DNA of 64,000 nt, from contig NZ_JAHWQX010000001.1 of the NCBI RefSeq assembly GCF_019334345.1, positions 62,001 to 126,000 of the forward strand, given 5' to 3'. The stretch's first letter is position 1; each line of letters starts with the position of its first letter. Made by a program: the position numbers and the translations under genes. This stretch comes from Neohoeflea coraliihabitans. Its GTDB lineage: Bacteria; Pseudomonadota; Alphaproteobacteria; Rhizobiales; Rhizobiaceae. Of the stretch, positions 35,162-43,883 are shown one piece after another. Under the pieces are notes generated by a model. It made no database searches, was not told the DNA's origin, and saw only the letters and a list, made by a program, of their open reading frames with translations.

Positions 35162-35264
35162 AAACCTTCTGATTTCGACAGACCACCAGACCCGACGGCC
35201 CGCGCCGCCGGTCGGGGAAGCGTGGCCGAAGATTGGGCCGCCGCTCCTCGGGCCCGGGTCCTGG

Positions 35265-35300
35265 GCGCATTGGCTTTGCCTGCGCGCATTGGCTTTGCCT
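35265..35300. repeat. 17-base direct repeat, period 19
   Basis: GCGCATTGGCTTTGCCT occurs at 35265-35281 and again at 35284-35300, with a decayed third copy after it (GCGTAATGGCTGGCCT). It lies between the small candidate gene and the 35540 hairpin. Confidence 0.7.
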
Positions 35301-35539
35301 TCGCGTAATGGCTGGCCTGTGTGCATCCGGCAGCGAAACTTGACACCTTGATGGGTCCGGTTTCCCGCGGCTGAACGCCACTCATTGCTCCCCGCGCGGA
35401 GGCTGGCGCGGCGCTGCATCAGGCCGATCGGCATGATCTGAGATGTGCATTTCGCAAGTTCAGGCGCGGAGTACAGGGCGTTCGCGCTGATTTTCTGATC
35501 AGCCGCGCATCCGCCGCCCTTACTTGCAGACGCGCGAAA

Positions 35540-35568
35540 GCCGCCCGATTGCAAAACAATTGGGCGGC
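35540..35568. other. strong 12-base-pair hairpin in the spacer
   Basis: GCCGCCCGATTG and CAATTGGGCGGC form a 12-bp stem with one G-T pair and a five-base CAAAA loop. On the plus strand it is followed by only TT, on the minus strand by TTTCG, so a classic terminator is not clear. It could be a weak terminator or part of a small RNA. Confidence 0.5.
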
Positions 35569-36054
35569 TTGCCAAAGATACGCATGGCGCCTCGATCACC
35601 ATACACGTGAGAGGCTCAAAACCCCGGTACGCAAGACCTGATCCGGAGCCGCCGACGGTGTCCCCCGCCGCACCAATGTTCTAACCTGTAGATTCTTACC
35701 GGGGAGTTAGTGAAACCCTAAGCAAGGATGAACGCGTCGTTTTTTTCGTTAACGCCGACCGTCGCCAGGGCCCCTTTCATTCCGCAAGGTTCTATCCGCG
35801 ACATAGCAACTTTGCGCGCTCGGCTGTTGATTTCCTTGGCCAACCGCTTAGGTTAGAAGCTGGCTTAAACGTCGCATGGTTTCCGCATGCCGGTTCCCAC
35901 CGGACAAAAGATGCAACGGATGTCGCAAATAAGGCATCTTGATGTGCTTCCTTTCATGTTGCGGAAAATCGCACGCGTCGTGCCTTCCGACACTTCGGGT
36001 TTCGGTCAATGCAGTTGCCGGAAGCCGGAACAGATGAAACTGCATCCACGACAT

Positions 36055-36072
36055 AAAGACTGGGAGGTCTTT
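36055..36072 (+). promoter_or_regulatory. hairpin presenting the ribosome site of the transporter gene
   Basis: AAAGAC at 36055-36060 and GTCTTT at 36067-36072 are perfect inverted repeats. The Shine-Dalgarno bases GGGAGG overlap the loop and right arm, immediately before the ATG at 36075. The leader starts ACATAAAGA, the same nine bases as the left arm of the two palindromes at 39229 and 47685. Confidence 0.4.
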
Positions 36073-36074
36073 TC

Positions 36075-37079
36075 ATGACGAAGCTTCTTGCTTCCACTAT
36101 CCTCGCCGCTGGCCTGATGGGCTTTGCCGGCGCCGCTTCCGCACAGGAAGATTGCGGTCGCGTCACCATCGCCAACATGAACTGGGCATCGGCCGAGGTG
36201 CTGGCCCATATCGACCAGATCATCCTCGAAGAAGGCTATGGCTGCGATGCCGAGCTTGTCGCCGGTGACACCACGCCGACGCTGACCTCGATGATCGAGA
36301 AGGGCGAGCCGGATGTTGCGCCGGAAGCCTGGATCAACGCCATGCGCACGGTGCTCGACAAGGCGACCGAAGAAGGCTCGCTGCATTACGCCGCTGAATC
36401 GCTCAGCGACGGCGGTGTCGAAGGCTGGTGGATTCCAAAATACATCGCTGACAAGCATCCGGAGATCAAGACGGTTGAAGACGCCCTCGACCATCCGGAA
36501 ATCTTCCCGCATCCCGACGATGCCGAAAAGGGCGGCCTCTACAACTGCCCTGAAGGCTGGGGCTGCCGCATCAACACCACCAACCTGTTCAAGGCCTATG
36601 AGGGCGAAGAGCACAATTTCGAACTGGTGGAAACCGGCTCGGCTGCCGGCCTCGACGGCTCCATGGCCAAGGCCTATGAAAGCGGCGATCCGTGGTTCGG
36701 CTACTACTGGGCGCCGACCGCCATTCTCGGCAAATACGAGATGGTCAAGCTCGAGTTCCCCGCCGAACACAACAAGGAAGAGTGGGACAGCTGCATCACC
36801 GTTCCCGATTGCGCTGATCCGAAGCCCAACTCCTGGACCAAGTCCGAGGTCTATACGGTGGTGACCGACCGCTTCAAGCAGGCCGGCGGCCCGGCCTATG
36901 ACTATCTGGAAACCCGCAGCTGGCCGAACAGCACGGTCAACCAGCTGCTGGCCTGGATGGCCGACAACCAGGCCTCCGGTGAAGATGCCGCTCGTCATTT
37001 CCTGAAGGAAAACGAAGACATCTGGACCGAGTGGGTCACGCCGGAAGCGGCTGAAAAGGTCAAGAAGGAAGTGATGTAA
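36075..37079 (+). CDS. betaine-type ABC transporter substrate-binding protein
   Basis: A 334-residue periplasmic protein with a signal peptide (MTKLLASTILAAGLMGFAGA, cleavage after ASA). The mature part is an OpuAC-type quaternary-amine binder: VTIANMNWASAEVLAH, GVEGWWIPKYIADKHPE and DPWFGYYWAPTAIL supply the Trp/Tyr residues expected for an aromatic ligand cage. Likely ligands are glycine betaine, a related betaine or trimethylamine N-oxide; sequence alone does not decide. It is the first gene of a transporter operon and is followed by a terminator-like hairpin that may reduce read-through into the permease. Confidence 0.88.
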   Translation: MTKLLASTILAAGLMGFAGAASAQEDCGRVTIANMNWASAEVLAHIDQIILEEGYGCDAELVAGDTTPTLTSMIEKGEPDVAPEAWINAMRTVLDKATEEGSLHYAAESLSDGGVEGWWIPKYIADKHPEIKTVEDALDHPEIFPHPDDAEKGGLYNCPEGWGCRINTTNLFKAYEGEEHNFELVETGSAAGLDGSMAKAYESGDPWFGYYWAPTAILGKYEMVKLEFPAEHNKEEWDSCITVPDCADPKPNSWTKSEVYTVVTDRFKQAGGPAYDYLETRSWPNSTVNQLLAWMADNQASGEDAARHFLKENEDIWTEWVTPEAAEKVKKEVM

Positions 37080-37096
37080 GTCACTTTCCGTTAAGT

Positions 37097-37127
37097 GTGG
37101 CGGGCTTCGGCCCGCCACTTTAATTTT
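37097..37127 (+). terminator. hairpin with T-rich tail after the binding-protein gene
   Basis: GTGGCGGGC and GCCCGCCAC form a perfect nine-bp stem with a TTCG loop at 37097-37118, followed by TTTAATTTT. In transporter operons such a hairpin between the binding protein and permease often acts as an attenuator or stabilises the upstream mRNA, giving more binding protein than permease. Confidence 0.8.
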
Positions 37128-37174
37128 GCGCCTGCCAGATCGGCGGGTGCAGGGGTTTTTTGGGGAACACGGGT

Positions 37175-38062
37175 ATGGAATGGCTCATCGAATTTCCGGC
37201 CATGGATCGCGACTCGCTGACCGCCTTTAAGAAGGCGATCGACTTTGCGTTCCGAGATTTTACGCGCGCTTATGGCGATGCGTTCGAAACGGCTTTGCTG
37301 CCGGTCAAGTGGTTCATGTTCTGGATGGAAGACCTGCTGACCGAATCGCCATGGCCGCTGGTGCTGCTTGGCATTGCCTTCATCGCCTGGCTGGCCAGCC
37401 GCAGCCTGAAGATCACGCTCGGCGTGATCATAACCTTGCTGCTCATCGGCTATTTCGACATGTGGGAAGACACCATGAAGACCATCGCCATGACGGTTGT
37501 GGCAACGCTTCTGGCAATCATCGTCGGCATCCCCATCGGCATTGTCATGGCCCGCTCCAACAAGGTGCAGACGATGATCAATCCGGTGCTCGACGTCATG
37601 CAGACCATGCCGAGCTTCGTGTATCTCATCCCCGTCGTGATGCTTCTCGGCATTGGCCGGGTTCCCGGCCTCATCGCCGTGATGGTCTACGCCATTCCAC
37701 CGATCATCCGCCTGACCAATCTCGGCATTCGCCTGGTTGACAAGGACGTCCTGGAAGCCGCCGACGCGTTCGGCTCATCCAGCTGGCAACGGCTGAAAAA
37801 CGTGCAGATGCCGCTCGCCCTGCCCACCATCATGGCTGGCGTCAACCAGACCATCATGATGGCGCTGGCCATGGTCGTCGTCGCCTCGATGATCGGTGTT
37901 CCGGGTCTCGGCCTGCCGGTGCTGAAAGCCATCTCGAACCAGTATTTCACACTCGGCGTTCTCAACGGCCTCGCCATTGTCGGTATCGCCATCATCTTCG
38001 ACCGCGCCAGCCAGGCTTATGGCAAGCGGCTGCAAAAACATCTGGAGGTCGTTCATGGCTGA
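37175..38062 (+). CDS. betaine-type ABC transporter permease
   Basis: A 295-residue ProW/OpuAB-like permease with about six to seven membrane helices. The N-terminal region (MEWLIEFPAMDRDSLTAFKK) precedes the first helix. The ABC permease EAA loop is seen in EAADAFGSSSWQRLKNVQMPLALP, which contacts the ATPase. The ATG at 37175 is preferred to an earlier TTG that overlaps the T-rich leader. It overlaps the ATPase gene by eight bases. Confidence 0.9.
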   Translation: MEWLIEFPAMDRDSLTAFKKAIDFAFRDFTRAYGDAFETALLPVKWFMFWMEDLLTESPWPLVLLGIAFIAWLASRSLKITLGVIITLLLIGYFDMWEDTMKTIAMTVVATLLAIIVGIPIGIVMARSNKVQTMINPVLDVMQTMPSFVYLIPVVMLLGIGRVPGLIAVMVYAIPPIIRLTNLGIRLVDKDVLEAADAFGSSSWQRLKNVQMPLALPTIMAGVNQTIMMALAMVVVASMIGVPGLGLPVLKAISNQYFTLGVLNGLAIVGIAIIFDRASQAYGKRLQKHLEVVHG

Positions 38063-39128
38063 TCCTGCCCCCGAGATCGGCATTTCGATCCGCAATCTCT
38101 ACAAGATCTTCGGCCCCAACCCCGAAGCCTATATCGACGCTGTGCGGCAGGGGATGAGCAAGACCGAGCTCAATGATCAGCACAATCACGTGCTCGGCTT
38201 GAAGGACATCAACATCGACATGCCGCGCGGCGCCATCCAGGTGGTGATGGGGCTGTCGGGATCGGGAAAATCCACCCTGATCCGCCACATCAACCGCTTG
38301 ATCGATCCGACCGTTGGCGAAGTCATCGTTGGCGACCAGGATGTGGTCAAGATGAGCGAGACCGAGCTGCGCGAATTTCGCCGTCACCAGACGGCAATGG
38401 TGTTTCAGAAATTCGCCCTGCTGCCGCACCGCACGGTTCTCGACAACGTCGTTTACGGTCTCGAGATCCAGGGCATCCCGCGCAAGAAGCAGGAAGAGGA
38501 GGCCCGCCGCTGGATCACCCGCGTCGGACTTGAAGGCTTTGAGGAGTCCTATCCCAATCAGCTTTCCGGCGGCATGCAGCAGCGTGTCGGCCTGGCCCGC
38601 GCTTTGACCAACGACGCGCCGATCCTTTTGATGGACGAAGCCTTCTCGGCACTCGACCCGCTGATCCGAATGGACATGCAATCGGTGCTGCTCGATCTGC
38701 AGAAGGAAATCCGCAAGACCATCGTCTTCATCACCCACGATCTCGATGAGGCGCTGCGTCTTGGCGACCGCATCGCCATTCTGCGCGATGGCGAGGTGAT
38801 TCAGCAAAGCACCGCCCAGGAAATCGTCCTGCGTCCGTCCGACGAATACATCTCGAGCTTCGTGCGCGAGGTCAATCGCGGCCGGGTGATCTCCGTCGAC
38901 ATGGTGATGACGCCGCTTTCCGAAGCCGAACCTGGCGCCATGACGGTGCGCTCCGGCTCCGTGCTGGAAAACGCCGCCAAGAAGATGACCGAAAAATCCG
39001 CCAATCATGCCATTGTCATCGACAAGGCCGGCAAGCCGATCGGCGCGCTCGACATCCAGGATGTCATTTCGGCGATGGTGACGCCGGTCGACCACACCAT
39101 GGTCGAAGACGAGGAAGATGCCGCCTGA
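38055..39128 (+). CDS. betaine-type ABC transporter ATPase with C-terminal CBS region
   Basis: A 357-residue ProV/OpuAA-like ATPase. Walker A is GLSGSGKST, the signature is LSGGMQQR, Walker B is ILLMDEAFSALDP and the switch His is in VFITHDLDEA. The N-terminal YKIFG and RQGMSKTEL elements are typical of glycine-betaine ATPases. Residues about 285-345 form a CBS-type region (NAAKKMTEKSANHAIVIDKAGKPIGALD), which in OpuA senses ionic strength. It ends the operon and is followed by a strong terminator. Confidence 0.92.
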   Translation: MADPAPEIGISIRNLYKIFGPNPEAYIDAVRQGMSKTELNDQHNHVLGLKDINIDMPRGAIQVVMGLSGSGKSTLIRHINRLIDPTVGEVIVGDQDVVKMSETELREFRRHQTAMVFQKFALLPHRTVLDNVVYGLEIQGIPRKKQEEEARRWITRVGLEGFEESYPNQLSGGMQQRVGLARALTNDAPILLMDEAFSALDPLIRMDMQSVLLDLQKEIRKTIVFITHDLDEALRLGDRIAILRDGEVIQQSTAQEIVLRPSDEYISSFVREVNRGRVISVDMVMTPLSEAEPGAMTVRSGSVLENAAKKMTEKSANHAIVIDKAGKPIGALDIQDVISAMVTPVDHTMVEDEEDAA

Positions 39129-39172
39129 CGCCAGCTCCGGCGGACCGACCGGCAATCAGACTTCAATTCTGG

Positions 39173-39202
39173 CCCGTGGCGCCGTGGCGCCGCGGGTTTT
39201 TT
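39173..39202 (+). terminator. intrinsic terminator of the betaine transporter operon
   Basis: A GC-rich inverted repeat from CCCGTGGCGCC to GGCGCCGCGGG, with one G-T pair, at 39173-39196, followed by six T. It separates the transporter operon from the betaine-homocysteine methyltransferase gene. Confidence 0.85.
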
Positions 39203-39228
39203 GTTGAGGGCCGCGACCGCTTGCGTTG

Positions 39229-39248
39229 ACATAAAGAAAACTTTATAT
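39229..39248. promoter_or_regulatory. 20-base palindromic operator candidate before the BHMT gene
   Basis: ACATAAAGAAAACTTTATAT is a near-perfect inverted repeat and differs at only three positions from the palindrome at 47685-47704. Its left end overlaps a good -35 hexamer, TTGACA at 39226-39231. It lies 105 bases upstream of the methyltransferase ATG. The shape recalls sites of ArsR-type SAH or methionine regulators, from memory only. Confidence 0.65.
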
Positions 39249-39352
39249 CAACGACCGAAAACCCCGCGCACCGTTTACCGGCCTGAAGCCATGCCATCGC
39301 CCGCAGCCAAGGGCCGATCGATGCAACCCGGTGCCGCCCGATGGAGAATTGC

Positions 39353-40366
39353 ATGACCGCGACCGCCAATCCCCTCGCCGAACTCCTGGCCGAAAAGGGT
39401 GTCCTGCTCGCCGATGGTGCCACCGGCACCAACCTGTTCGCCATGGGGCTTGAATCCGGCGAAGCACCGGAAATGTGGCTTGAAAGCGCGCCGGAAAAGA
39501 TCGTCAAGCTGCACCAGGATTTCGTCGATGCCGGTGCCGACATCATCCTGACCAATTCGTTCGGCGGCACGCGGCAGCGCCTCAAGCTGCACGACGCCCA
39601 GGATCGTGTCGTCGAGTTGAACCGCAAGGCGGCCGAGATTGCCCGTGCCGTTGCCGACGCCGCGCCGCGCAGGATCATCGTCGGCGGTTCGGTCGGCCCG
39701 ACCGGCGAATTGCTGGTGCCCCTCGGCGCGATGACCTACGAAGACGCCGTCGCAGCCTTTGCCGAGCAGATCGAGGGTCTCAAGGCCGGCGGCATCGATG
39801 TCGTCTGGATTGAGACCATGTCGGCTGTCGATGAGATCCGTGCCGCGGCCGAGGCGGCGGTCAAGGCGGGGCTGCCCTATGTCTATACCGCCTCCTTCGA
39901 CACCGCCGGCAAGACCATGATGGGTTTGCACCCGAGCGACATTCACCGCGTTGCAGGTGATGTTGGCGACGGCCCTTTCGCGGTCGGGGCCAATTGCGGC
40001 GTCGGCGCCTCCGACATCCTGTCCTCGCTCCTCGACATGACCGAGGCCGACCCCTCGGCCACTGTCGTGGTCAAGGGCAATTGCGGTATTCCCGAATTCA
40101 AGGGGGCGGAAATCCAGTATTCCGGCAACCCGGAACTGATGGCAGACTATGCCCGCCTCGCCATCGATTCCGGCGCCCGGATCATCGGCGGCTGCTGCGG
40201 CACATCATGTGATCATCTGGCCGCAATGCGCGAGGCCATCGATACACACAAGCCGGCGCCACGTCCCAGTCTCGAGGCGATCATCGAGCGCATCGGTCCG
40301 ATGAAGAATGCGCGCGCCGCCGCCGCTGCCGACATGCCAACCAGGCCCCGCCGCCGTCGCGGCTGA
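39353..40366 (+). CDS. bmt: betaine-homocysteine S-methyltransferase-type protein
   Basis: A 337-residue zinc-dependent homocysteine methyltransferase that moves a methyl from glycine betaine, or a related donor, to homocysteine, giving methionine and dimethylglycine. The barrel start LLADGATGTNLFAMGLESGEAP, ILTNSFGGTRQRL, GANCGVG and the GGCCGTS zinc cysteines are present. The ATG at 39353 has GGAG seven bases upstream; the ATG at 39341 overlaps that site. The last 15 residues are Arg-rich (PTRPRRRRG), a tail shared in style with other proteins of this module. The donor is inferred from the adjacent betaine transporter. Confidence 0.87.
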   Translation: MTATANPLAELLAEKGVLLADGATGTNLFAMGLESGEAPEMWLESAPEKIVKLHQDFVDAGADIILTNSFGGTRQRLKLHDAQDRVVELNRKAAEIARAVADAAPRRIIVGGSVGPTGELLVPLGAMTYEDAVAAFAEQIEGLKAGGIDVVWIETMSAVDEIRAAAEAAVKAGLPYVYTASFDTAGKTMMGLHPSDIHRVAGDVGDGPFAVGANCGVGASDILSSLLDMTEADPSATVVVKGNCGIPEFKGAEIQYSGNPELMADYARLAIDSGARIIGGCCGTSCDHLAAMREAIDTHKPAPRPSLEAIIERIGPMKNARAAAAADMPTRPRRRRG

Positions 40367-40408
40367 CGCTGCGGCGCGAAACGCCTGCATCGACTTGCGC
40401 AACGCCGA

Positions 40409-42046
40409 TCAGCTGAACGCATCCGGCATGGCCGCTTTCTTCGCGTCCATGAAGGCGAGCAGCGCTTCGTCGATGCTCGGGTCGAGGTCAGGCGCCACGT
40501 AAGCATCAAGCCATTCCTGGCATTGCTGCCGCGCGCGATCCTCGATGCGCTTCTCCCCGTCCGCCAGCCACTGCTCGTAGGAATTGTTGTCGGTCAGCGC
40601 CGAACGGTAAAAGGCGGTCTGGAAATTGGCCTGCGTGTGGGCGCATCCGAGATAGTGGCTGCCCGGGCCCACCTCGCGGATGGCGTCAAGCGCCTGGCCG
40701 CTCTCCGACAGGTCGACGCCTTCGGAAAACCGCTGCAGCATGCCGAGCTGATCGCAATCGATCATGAACTTCTCATAGGACGCGACGAGGCCGCCTTCCA
40801 GCCAGCCGGCGGCATGCAGCGCGAAATTGGTGCCGGCCATCAGTGTCGTGTTCAACGTCGTCGCCGTTTCGTGTGCCGCCTGCGCATCGGGCACCTTGGA
40901 TCCGCATAAGGCACCGCCGGTGCGGAACGGCAGTTTCAGCCGCCGCGCCAGCTGCGCCGCGCCATAGGACACCAGCGATGGCTCGGGCGTCCCGAAGGTC
41001 GGCGCTCCCGACTGCATCGAGATCGATGCCGCGAATGTGCCGAAAATCACCGGCGCGCCGGGCCGCACCAGCTGCGTCACCGCCGCCCCCGCCAGCACTT
41101 CGGCGAGCACCTGCGTCAGGGTCCCGGCCACGGTCACCGGGCTCATCGCGCCGGCCAGGATGAACGGCGAGACGATGGCCGCCTGGTTGGCGCGGGCATA
41201 GACCTTGAGCGCCCCGAGCATTGTCTCGTCGAAGACCATCGGCGAGTTGGCATTGATCAGATTGATGACCACGCAATTCTGATCGACGAAGTCGCTGCCG
41301 AACAGGATCCGGCACATCTCCACCGTATCCTCGGCCCGTTCCGGCGCCGTCACCGAGCCCATGAACGGTTTGTCGGTGTAGCGCATATGGCTGTAGACCA
41401 TGTCGAGATGGCGCTTGTTGACGGGAATGTCGACCGGCTCGCACACCGTGCCGCCGGAATGATGCATGGCCGGCGCCATATAGGCCAGTTTCACGAAATT
41501 GCGGAAATCCTCGAGCGTCGCATAGCGGCGCACGCCCGTCAGGTCGCGCACGAAGGGCGGCCCGTAGACCGGCGCGAACACCGTCGCGTCGCCGCCGATC
41601 TGCACCGAGCGGGCCGGGTTGCGCGCGTGTTGCGTGAACGTCTCTGGCGCGGTTGCGAGCAATTGCCGGCACAGCCCCTTGGGGAAATGAACACGCTCGC
41701 CGCGCACGTCGGCGCCGGCCTCTTTCCACAGCGAGATGATTTCGCTGTCATCGCGAAACTCGATGCCGATCTCCTCGAGAATTGTATCGGCATTGGCCTC
41801 GATCAGTTCCAGCCCTTCCTCGTCGAGCACCTCGTAGGATTTCAGCTTGCGCTTGATATATGGCATCGAGGTTCCCGGCCCCGCGCCGCCGCGCTGCGCC
41901 CGCCGCCCGGCCGAACCGCGACTGCGACGCCCGCTGCGCCCGCCCGCGCCCCCCTCGTCCGCGGCTGGTGCCGGATCGCTGCCGGAATCAACGCCCACAT
42001 TCTGCACGTCCTTCAGGGAATCATCGCCCGTCATCGTTTCGCTCAT
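40409..42046 (-). CDS. MttB/MtgB-family corrinoid-dependent amine methyltransferase without pyrrolysine
   Basis: A 545-residue member of the trimethylamine methyltransferase superfamily. The frame is continuous with no in-frame TAG, so it is not a pyrrolysine enzyme; characterised non-Pyl members act on glycine betaine (MtgB), proline betaine or carnitine. Core motifs: YEVLDEEGLELIEANADTILEEIGIEF, PVYGPPFVRDLTG, MSPVTVAGTLTQVLAEVLAG and GPGSHYLGCAHTQANF. The first 60 residues are low-complexity, rich in Gly/Arg. The start may be ATG 42046 or ATG 42034. It converges on bmt and is divergent from the corrinoid-protein gene, its likely partner. Confidence 0.88.
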   Translation of the reverse strand: MSETMTGDDSLKDVQNVGVDSGSDPAPAADEGGAGGRSGRRSRGSAGRRAQRGGAGPGTSMPYIKRKLKSYEVLDEEGLELIEANADTILEEIGIEFRDDSEIISLWKEAGADVRGERVHFPKGLCRQLLATAPETFTQHARNPARSVQIGGDATVFAPVYGPPFVRDLTGVRRYATLEDFRNFVKLAYMAPAMHHSGGTVCEPVDIPVNKRHLDMVYSHMRYTDKPFMGSVTAPERAEDTVEMCRILFGSDFVDQNCVVINLINANSPMVFDETMLGALKVYARANQAAIVSPFILAGAMSPVTVAGTLTQVLAEVLAGAAVTQLVRPGAPVIFGTFAASISMQSGAPTFGTPEPSLVSYGAAQLARRLKLPFRTGGALCGSKVPDAQAAHETATTLNTTLMAGTNFALHAAGWLEGGLVASYEKFMIDCDQLGMLQRFSEGVDLSESGQALDAIREVGPGSHYLGCAHTQANFQTAFYRSALTDNNSYEQWLADGEKRIEDRARQQCQEWLDAYVAPDLDPSIDEALLAFMDAKKAAMPDAFS

Positions 42047-42342
42047 GCCTGTTCCGCTTTGCACTCAGGCGAAGCCGGGTCGTCGCGCCGCTCCGCGTCC
42101 TGTCCCGATCTTGGCGCCTTGCGCCGCCAAATCACGCTTTCAGATGCGCCCTTGGCTGGCTAAGCCGCGACACCATGCGCATCCCGCGGCAGTGATCGGT
42201 CAAATCTCCGCAAATGTCTCATCGGGCCCCGGCCTGTCGTTTTGCGATGTTGTTATTGTCGCGGGCTAAATGATATAGGGGCCAGATTACACCTAGGGTG
42301 GCAGCATTCGCACGTCCCTGGTCGCCTCATGGAGGGCCTTAT
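42047..42342. other. divergent control region between MttB-like and corrinoid-protein genes
   Basis: About 300 bases. A plus-strand promoter candidate is TTGTTA at 42250-42255 and GATATA at 42272-42277, 16 bases apart, in an AT-richer patch. A short dyad, CACCTAGGGTG, lies near 42291. I found no copy of the ACATAAAG palindrome here. The region should control the methyltransferase and its corrinoid partner together. Confidence 0.45.
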
Positions 42343-43047
42343 ATGTCCGATGACGAAGAAATCGTTCTTTCCGAACTGCCTGACGACGAGCTTGTCCAGC
42401 AGATGATGGACGACCTTTATGATGGCCTGAAGGAGGAAATCCAGGAAGGCGTCAATATCCTTCTGGCGCGCGGCTGGGCACCCTATGACGTGCTGACGAA
42501 GTCGCTCGTCGAGGGCATGCGCATCGTCGGCGAGGATTTCCGCGACGGCATCCTGTTCGTTCCGGAAGTGCTGATGTCGGCCAATGCGATGAAAGCCGGC
42601 ATGGCCATTCTGCGCCCCCTCCTGGTCGAAACCGGCGCGCCGAAACTCGGCAAGATGGTCATCGGCACGGTGAAGGGCGACATCCACGACATCGGCAAGA
42701 ACCTCGTCGGCATGATGATGGAAGGCGCCGGTTTCGAAGTCATCGACCTCGGCATCAACAACGCGGCGGAGACCTTCCTCGAGGCGATTGAGGAGCACAA
42801 GCCGGAAATTATCGGCATGTCGGCACTGCTGACCACCACCATGCCCTACATGAAGGTGATCATCGACACGCTGAAGGAAAAGGGCATCCGCGACGACTTC
42901 ATCGTCATGGTCGGCGGCGCCCCCCTCAACCAGGAATTCGGCGACGCGATCGGCGCCGATGCCTATTGCCGAGATGCTGCGGTCGCCGTGGAGACGGCCA
43001 AGGAACTGATGAAGCGCCGCCATAACAAGTCTGCCGCAACCGCCTGA
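42343..43047 (+). CDS. corrinoid protein (methyl carrier, MttC/MtgC-like)
   Basis: A 234-residue B12-binding protein. Residues about 15-95 are the helical cap (GVNILLARGWAPYDVLTKSLVEGM, FVPEVLMSANAMKAG). The Rossmann domain carries the base-off motif GDIHDIGKNLV, with His115 as lower cobalt ligand, then GMSALLTTTMPYMK and GGAP. It would accept a methyl from the MttB-like enzyme and pass it to THF through the methyltransferase at 47736. GGAGGG precedes the ATG. The first 15 residues are acidic. Confidence 0.93.
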   Translation: MSDDEEIVLSELPDDELVQQMMDDLYDGLKEEIQEGVNILLARGWAPYDVLTKSLVEGMRIVGEDFRDGILFVPEVLMSANAMKAGMAILRPLLVETGAPKLGKMVIGTVKGDIHDIGKNLVGMMMEGAGFEVIDLGINNAAETFLEAIEEHKPEIIGMSALLTTTMPYMKVIIDTLKEKGIRDDFIVMVGGAPLNQEFGDAIGADAYCRDAAVAVETAKELMKRRHNKSAATA

Positions 43048-43196
43048 GGATCGCGCCGCTCGGCGCCAGGAGACCACGGCCGCCATGCCACCGCCGCGAT
43101 CCTGATGCAGGATGGGTGATTGCCGCATGGCTGTGCCGCAAGGGCAAATGGCGGTGCGGTCTGCACTGCGAAAGCGTGCACGGAGCCAGAACCGAC

Positions 43197-43835
43197 ATGG
43201 AAGCGCAGGACAAGCTCAACTCAGAAGCCGGCGTCCCGGATGGCGAGCGCATCCGGGTCATTGCCTGCGGCATGATTGCCCGTGAGATCCTCGCGCTCAA
43301 CCGGCAACTCGGGCTCGATCACATCGACCTGAAATGCCTGCCGGCCGATTTTCACCATCATCCCGAAAAGATCGCTCCGGCGGCCGATGCGGCCATCCGC
43401 CAGGCGCGCGCCGAAGGTTTTGACCACATTTTTATCGGCTATGCCGACTGCGGCACCGGGGGCGCCCTCGACCGCGTGTGCGCCGAGCATGATGTTCAGC
43501 GCATCGCCGGCCCGCATTGCTTCTCGTTCTATCTTGGCAATGCCGCTTTCGATCAGAGCGCCGACGACTACGTCACCACTTTCTTCATCACCGACTTTCT
43601 CGCCCGCCATTACGAAACGTTTCTGATCCGCCCGCTCGGACTGGACCGCCACCCGGAGCTGCGCGAGATCTATTTCGGCAATTACGAGCGGGCGCTTTAC
43701 CTGGCTCAGACCGACGATGCGGAGCTGACCCGGCGCGCCCGCCAGGTGGCGGACCGCATCGGCCTGCCGTTCGAGCGCCGCTTGACTGGCTATGGCGATC
43801 TCGCTCCCGCTTTGAAGGCGTTAACCCGGTCCTGA
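43197..43835 (+). CDS. DUF1638 protein linked to corrinoid methyl transfer
   Basis: A 212-residue cytoplasmic protein of the DUF1638 type. Conserved-looking Cys/His positions are Cys24 (VIACGMIAREI), Cys47 (LKCLPADFHHHPEKI), Cys85 (GYADCGTGG) and Cys108 (GPHCFSFYLG), suggesting a metal site. Family members often neighbour corrinoid proteins and MttB-like enzymes, but no activity is established to my knowledge. The ATG at 43197 is used; an in-frame GTG at 43116 would add 27 residues of unlikely composition. It lies 149 bases after the corrinoid-protein gene. Confidence 0.8.
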   Translation: MEAQDKLNSEAGVPDGERIRVIACGMIAREILALNRQLGLDHIDLKCLPADFHHHPEKIAPAADAAIRQARAEGFDHIFIGYADCGTGGALDRVCAEHDVQRIAGPHCFSFYLGNAAFDQSADDYVTTFFITDFLARHYETFLIRPLGLDRHPELREIYFGNYERALYLAQTDDAELTRRARQVADRIGLPFERRLTGYGDLAPALKALTRS

Positions 43836-43883
43836 TAGTTTTTCCTGACGCCCTGCGCTCCTCCGTCACAATTTGGTGGTAGA

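Larger units (their letters stand above)
34771..36074. other. long sparse spacer between cobQ and the betaine transporter
   Basis: About 1.3 kb with no large gene. It holds a 27-base tandem repeat, a likely 45-codon gene at 35024, a 17-base direct repeat, one strong hairpin at 35540 and, near its right end, the leader of the transporter operon. Longer open frames here have implausible composition. The cobQ promoter should lie at the left end. Confidence 0.6.

Noticed and set aside
34829-35602. 257-codon minus-strand open frame in the spacer after cobQ
   Set aside because: Low-complexity, Cys/Arg/Ser-scattered product with no domain, spanning repeats and a hairpin; no ribosome site was seen.
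40409-42046. Possibility of a pyrrolysine-containing MttB
   Set aside because: The reading frame has no internal TAG codon, so it belongs to the non-pyrrolysine branch.
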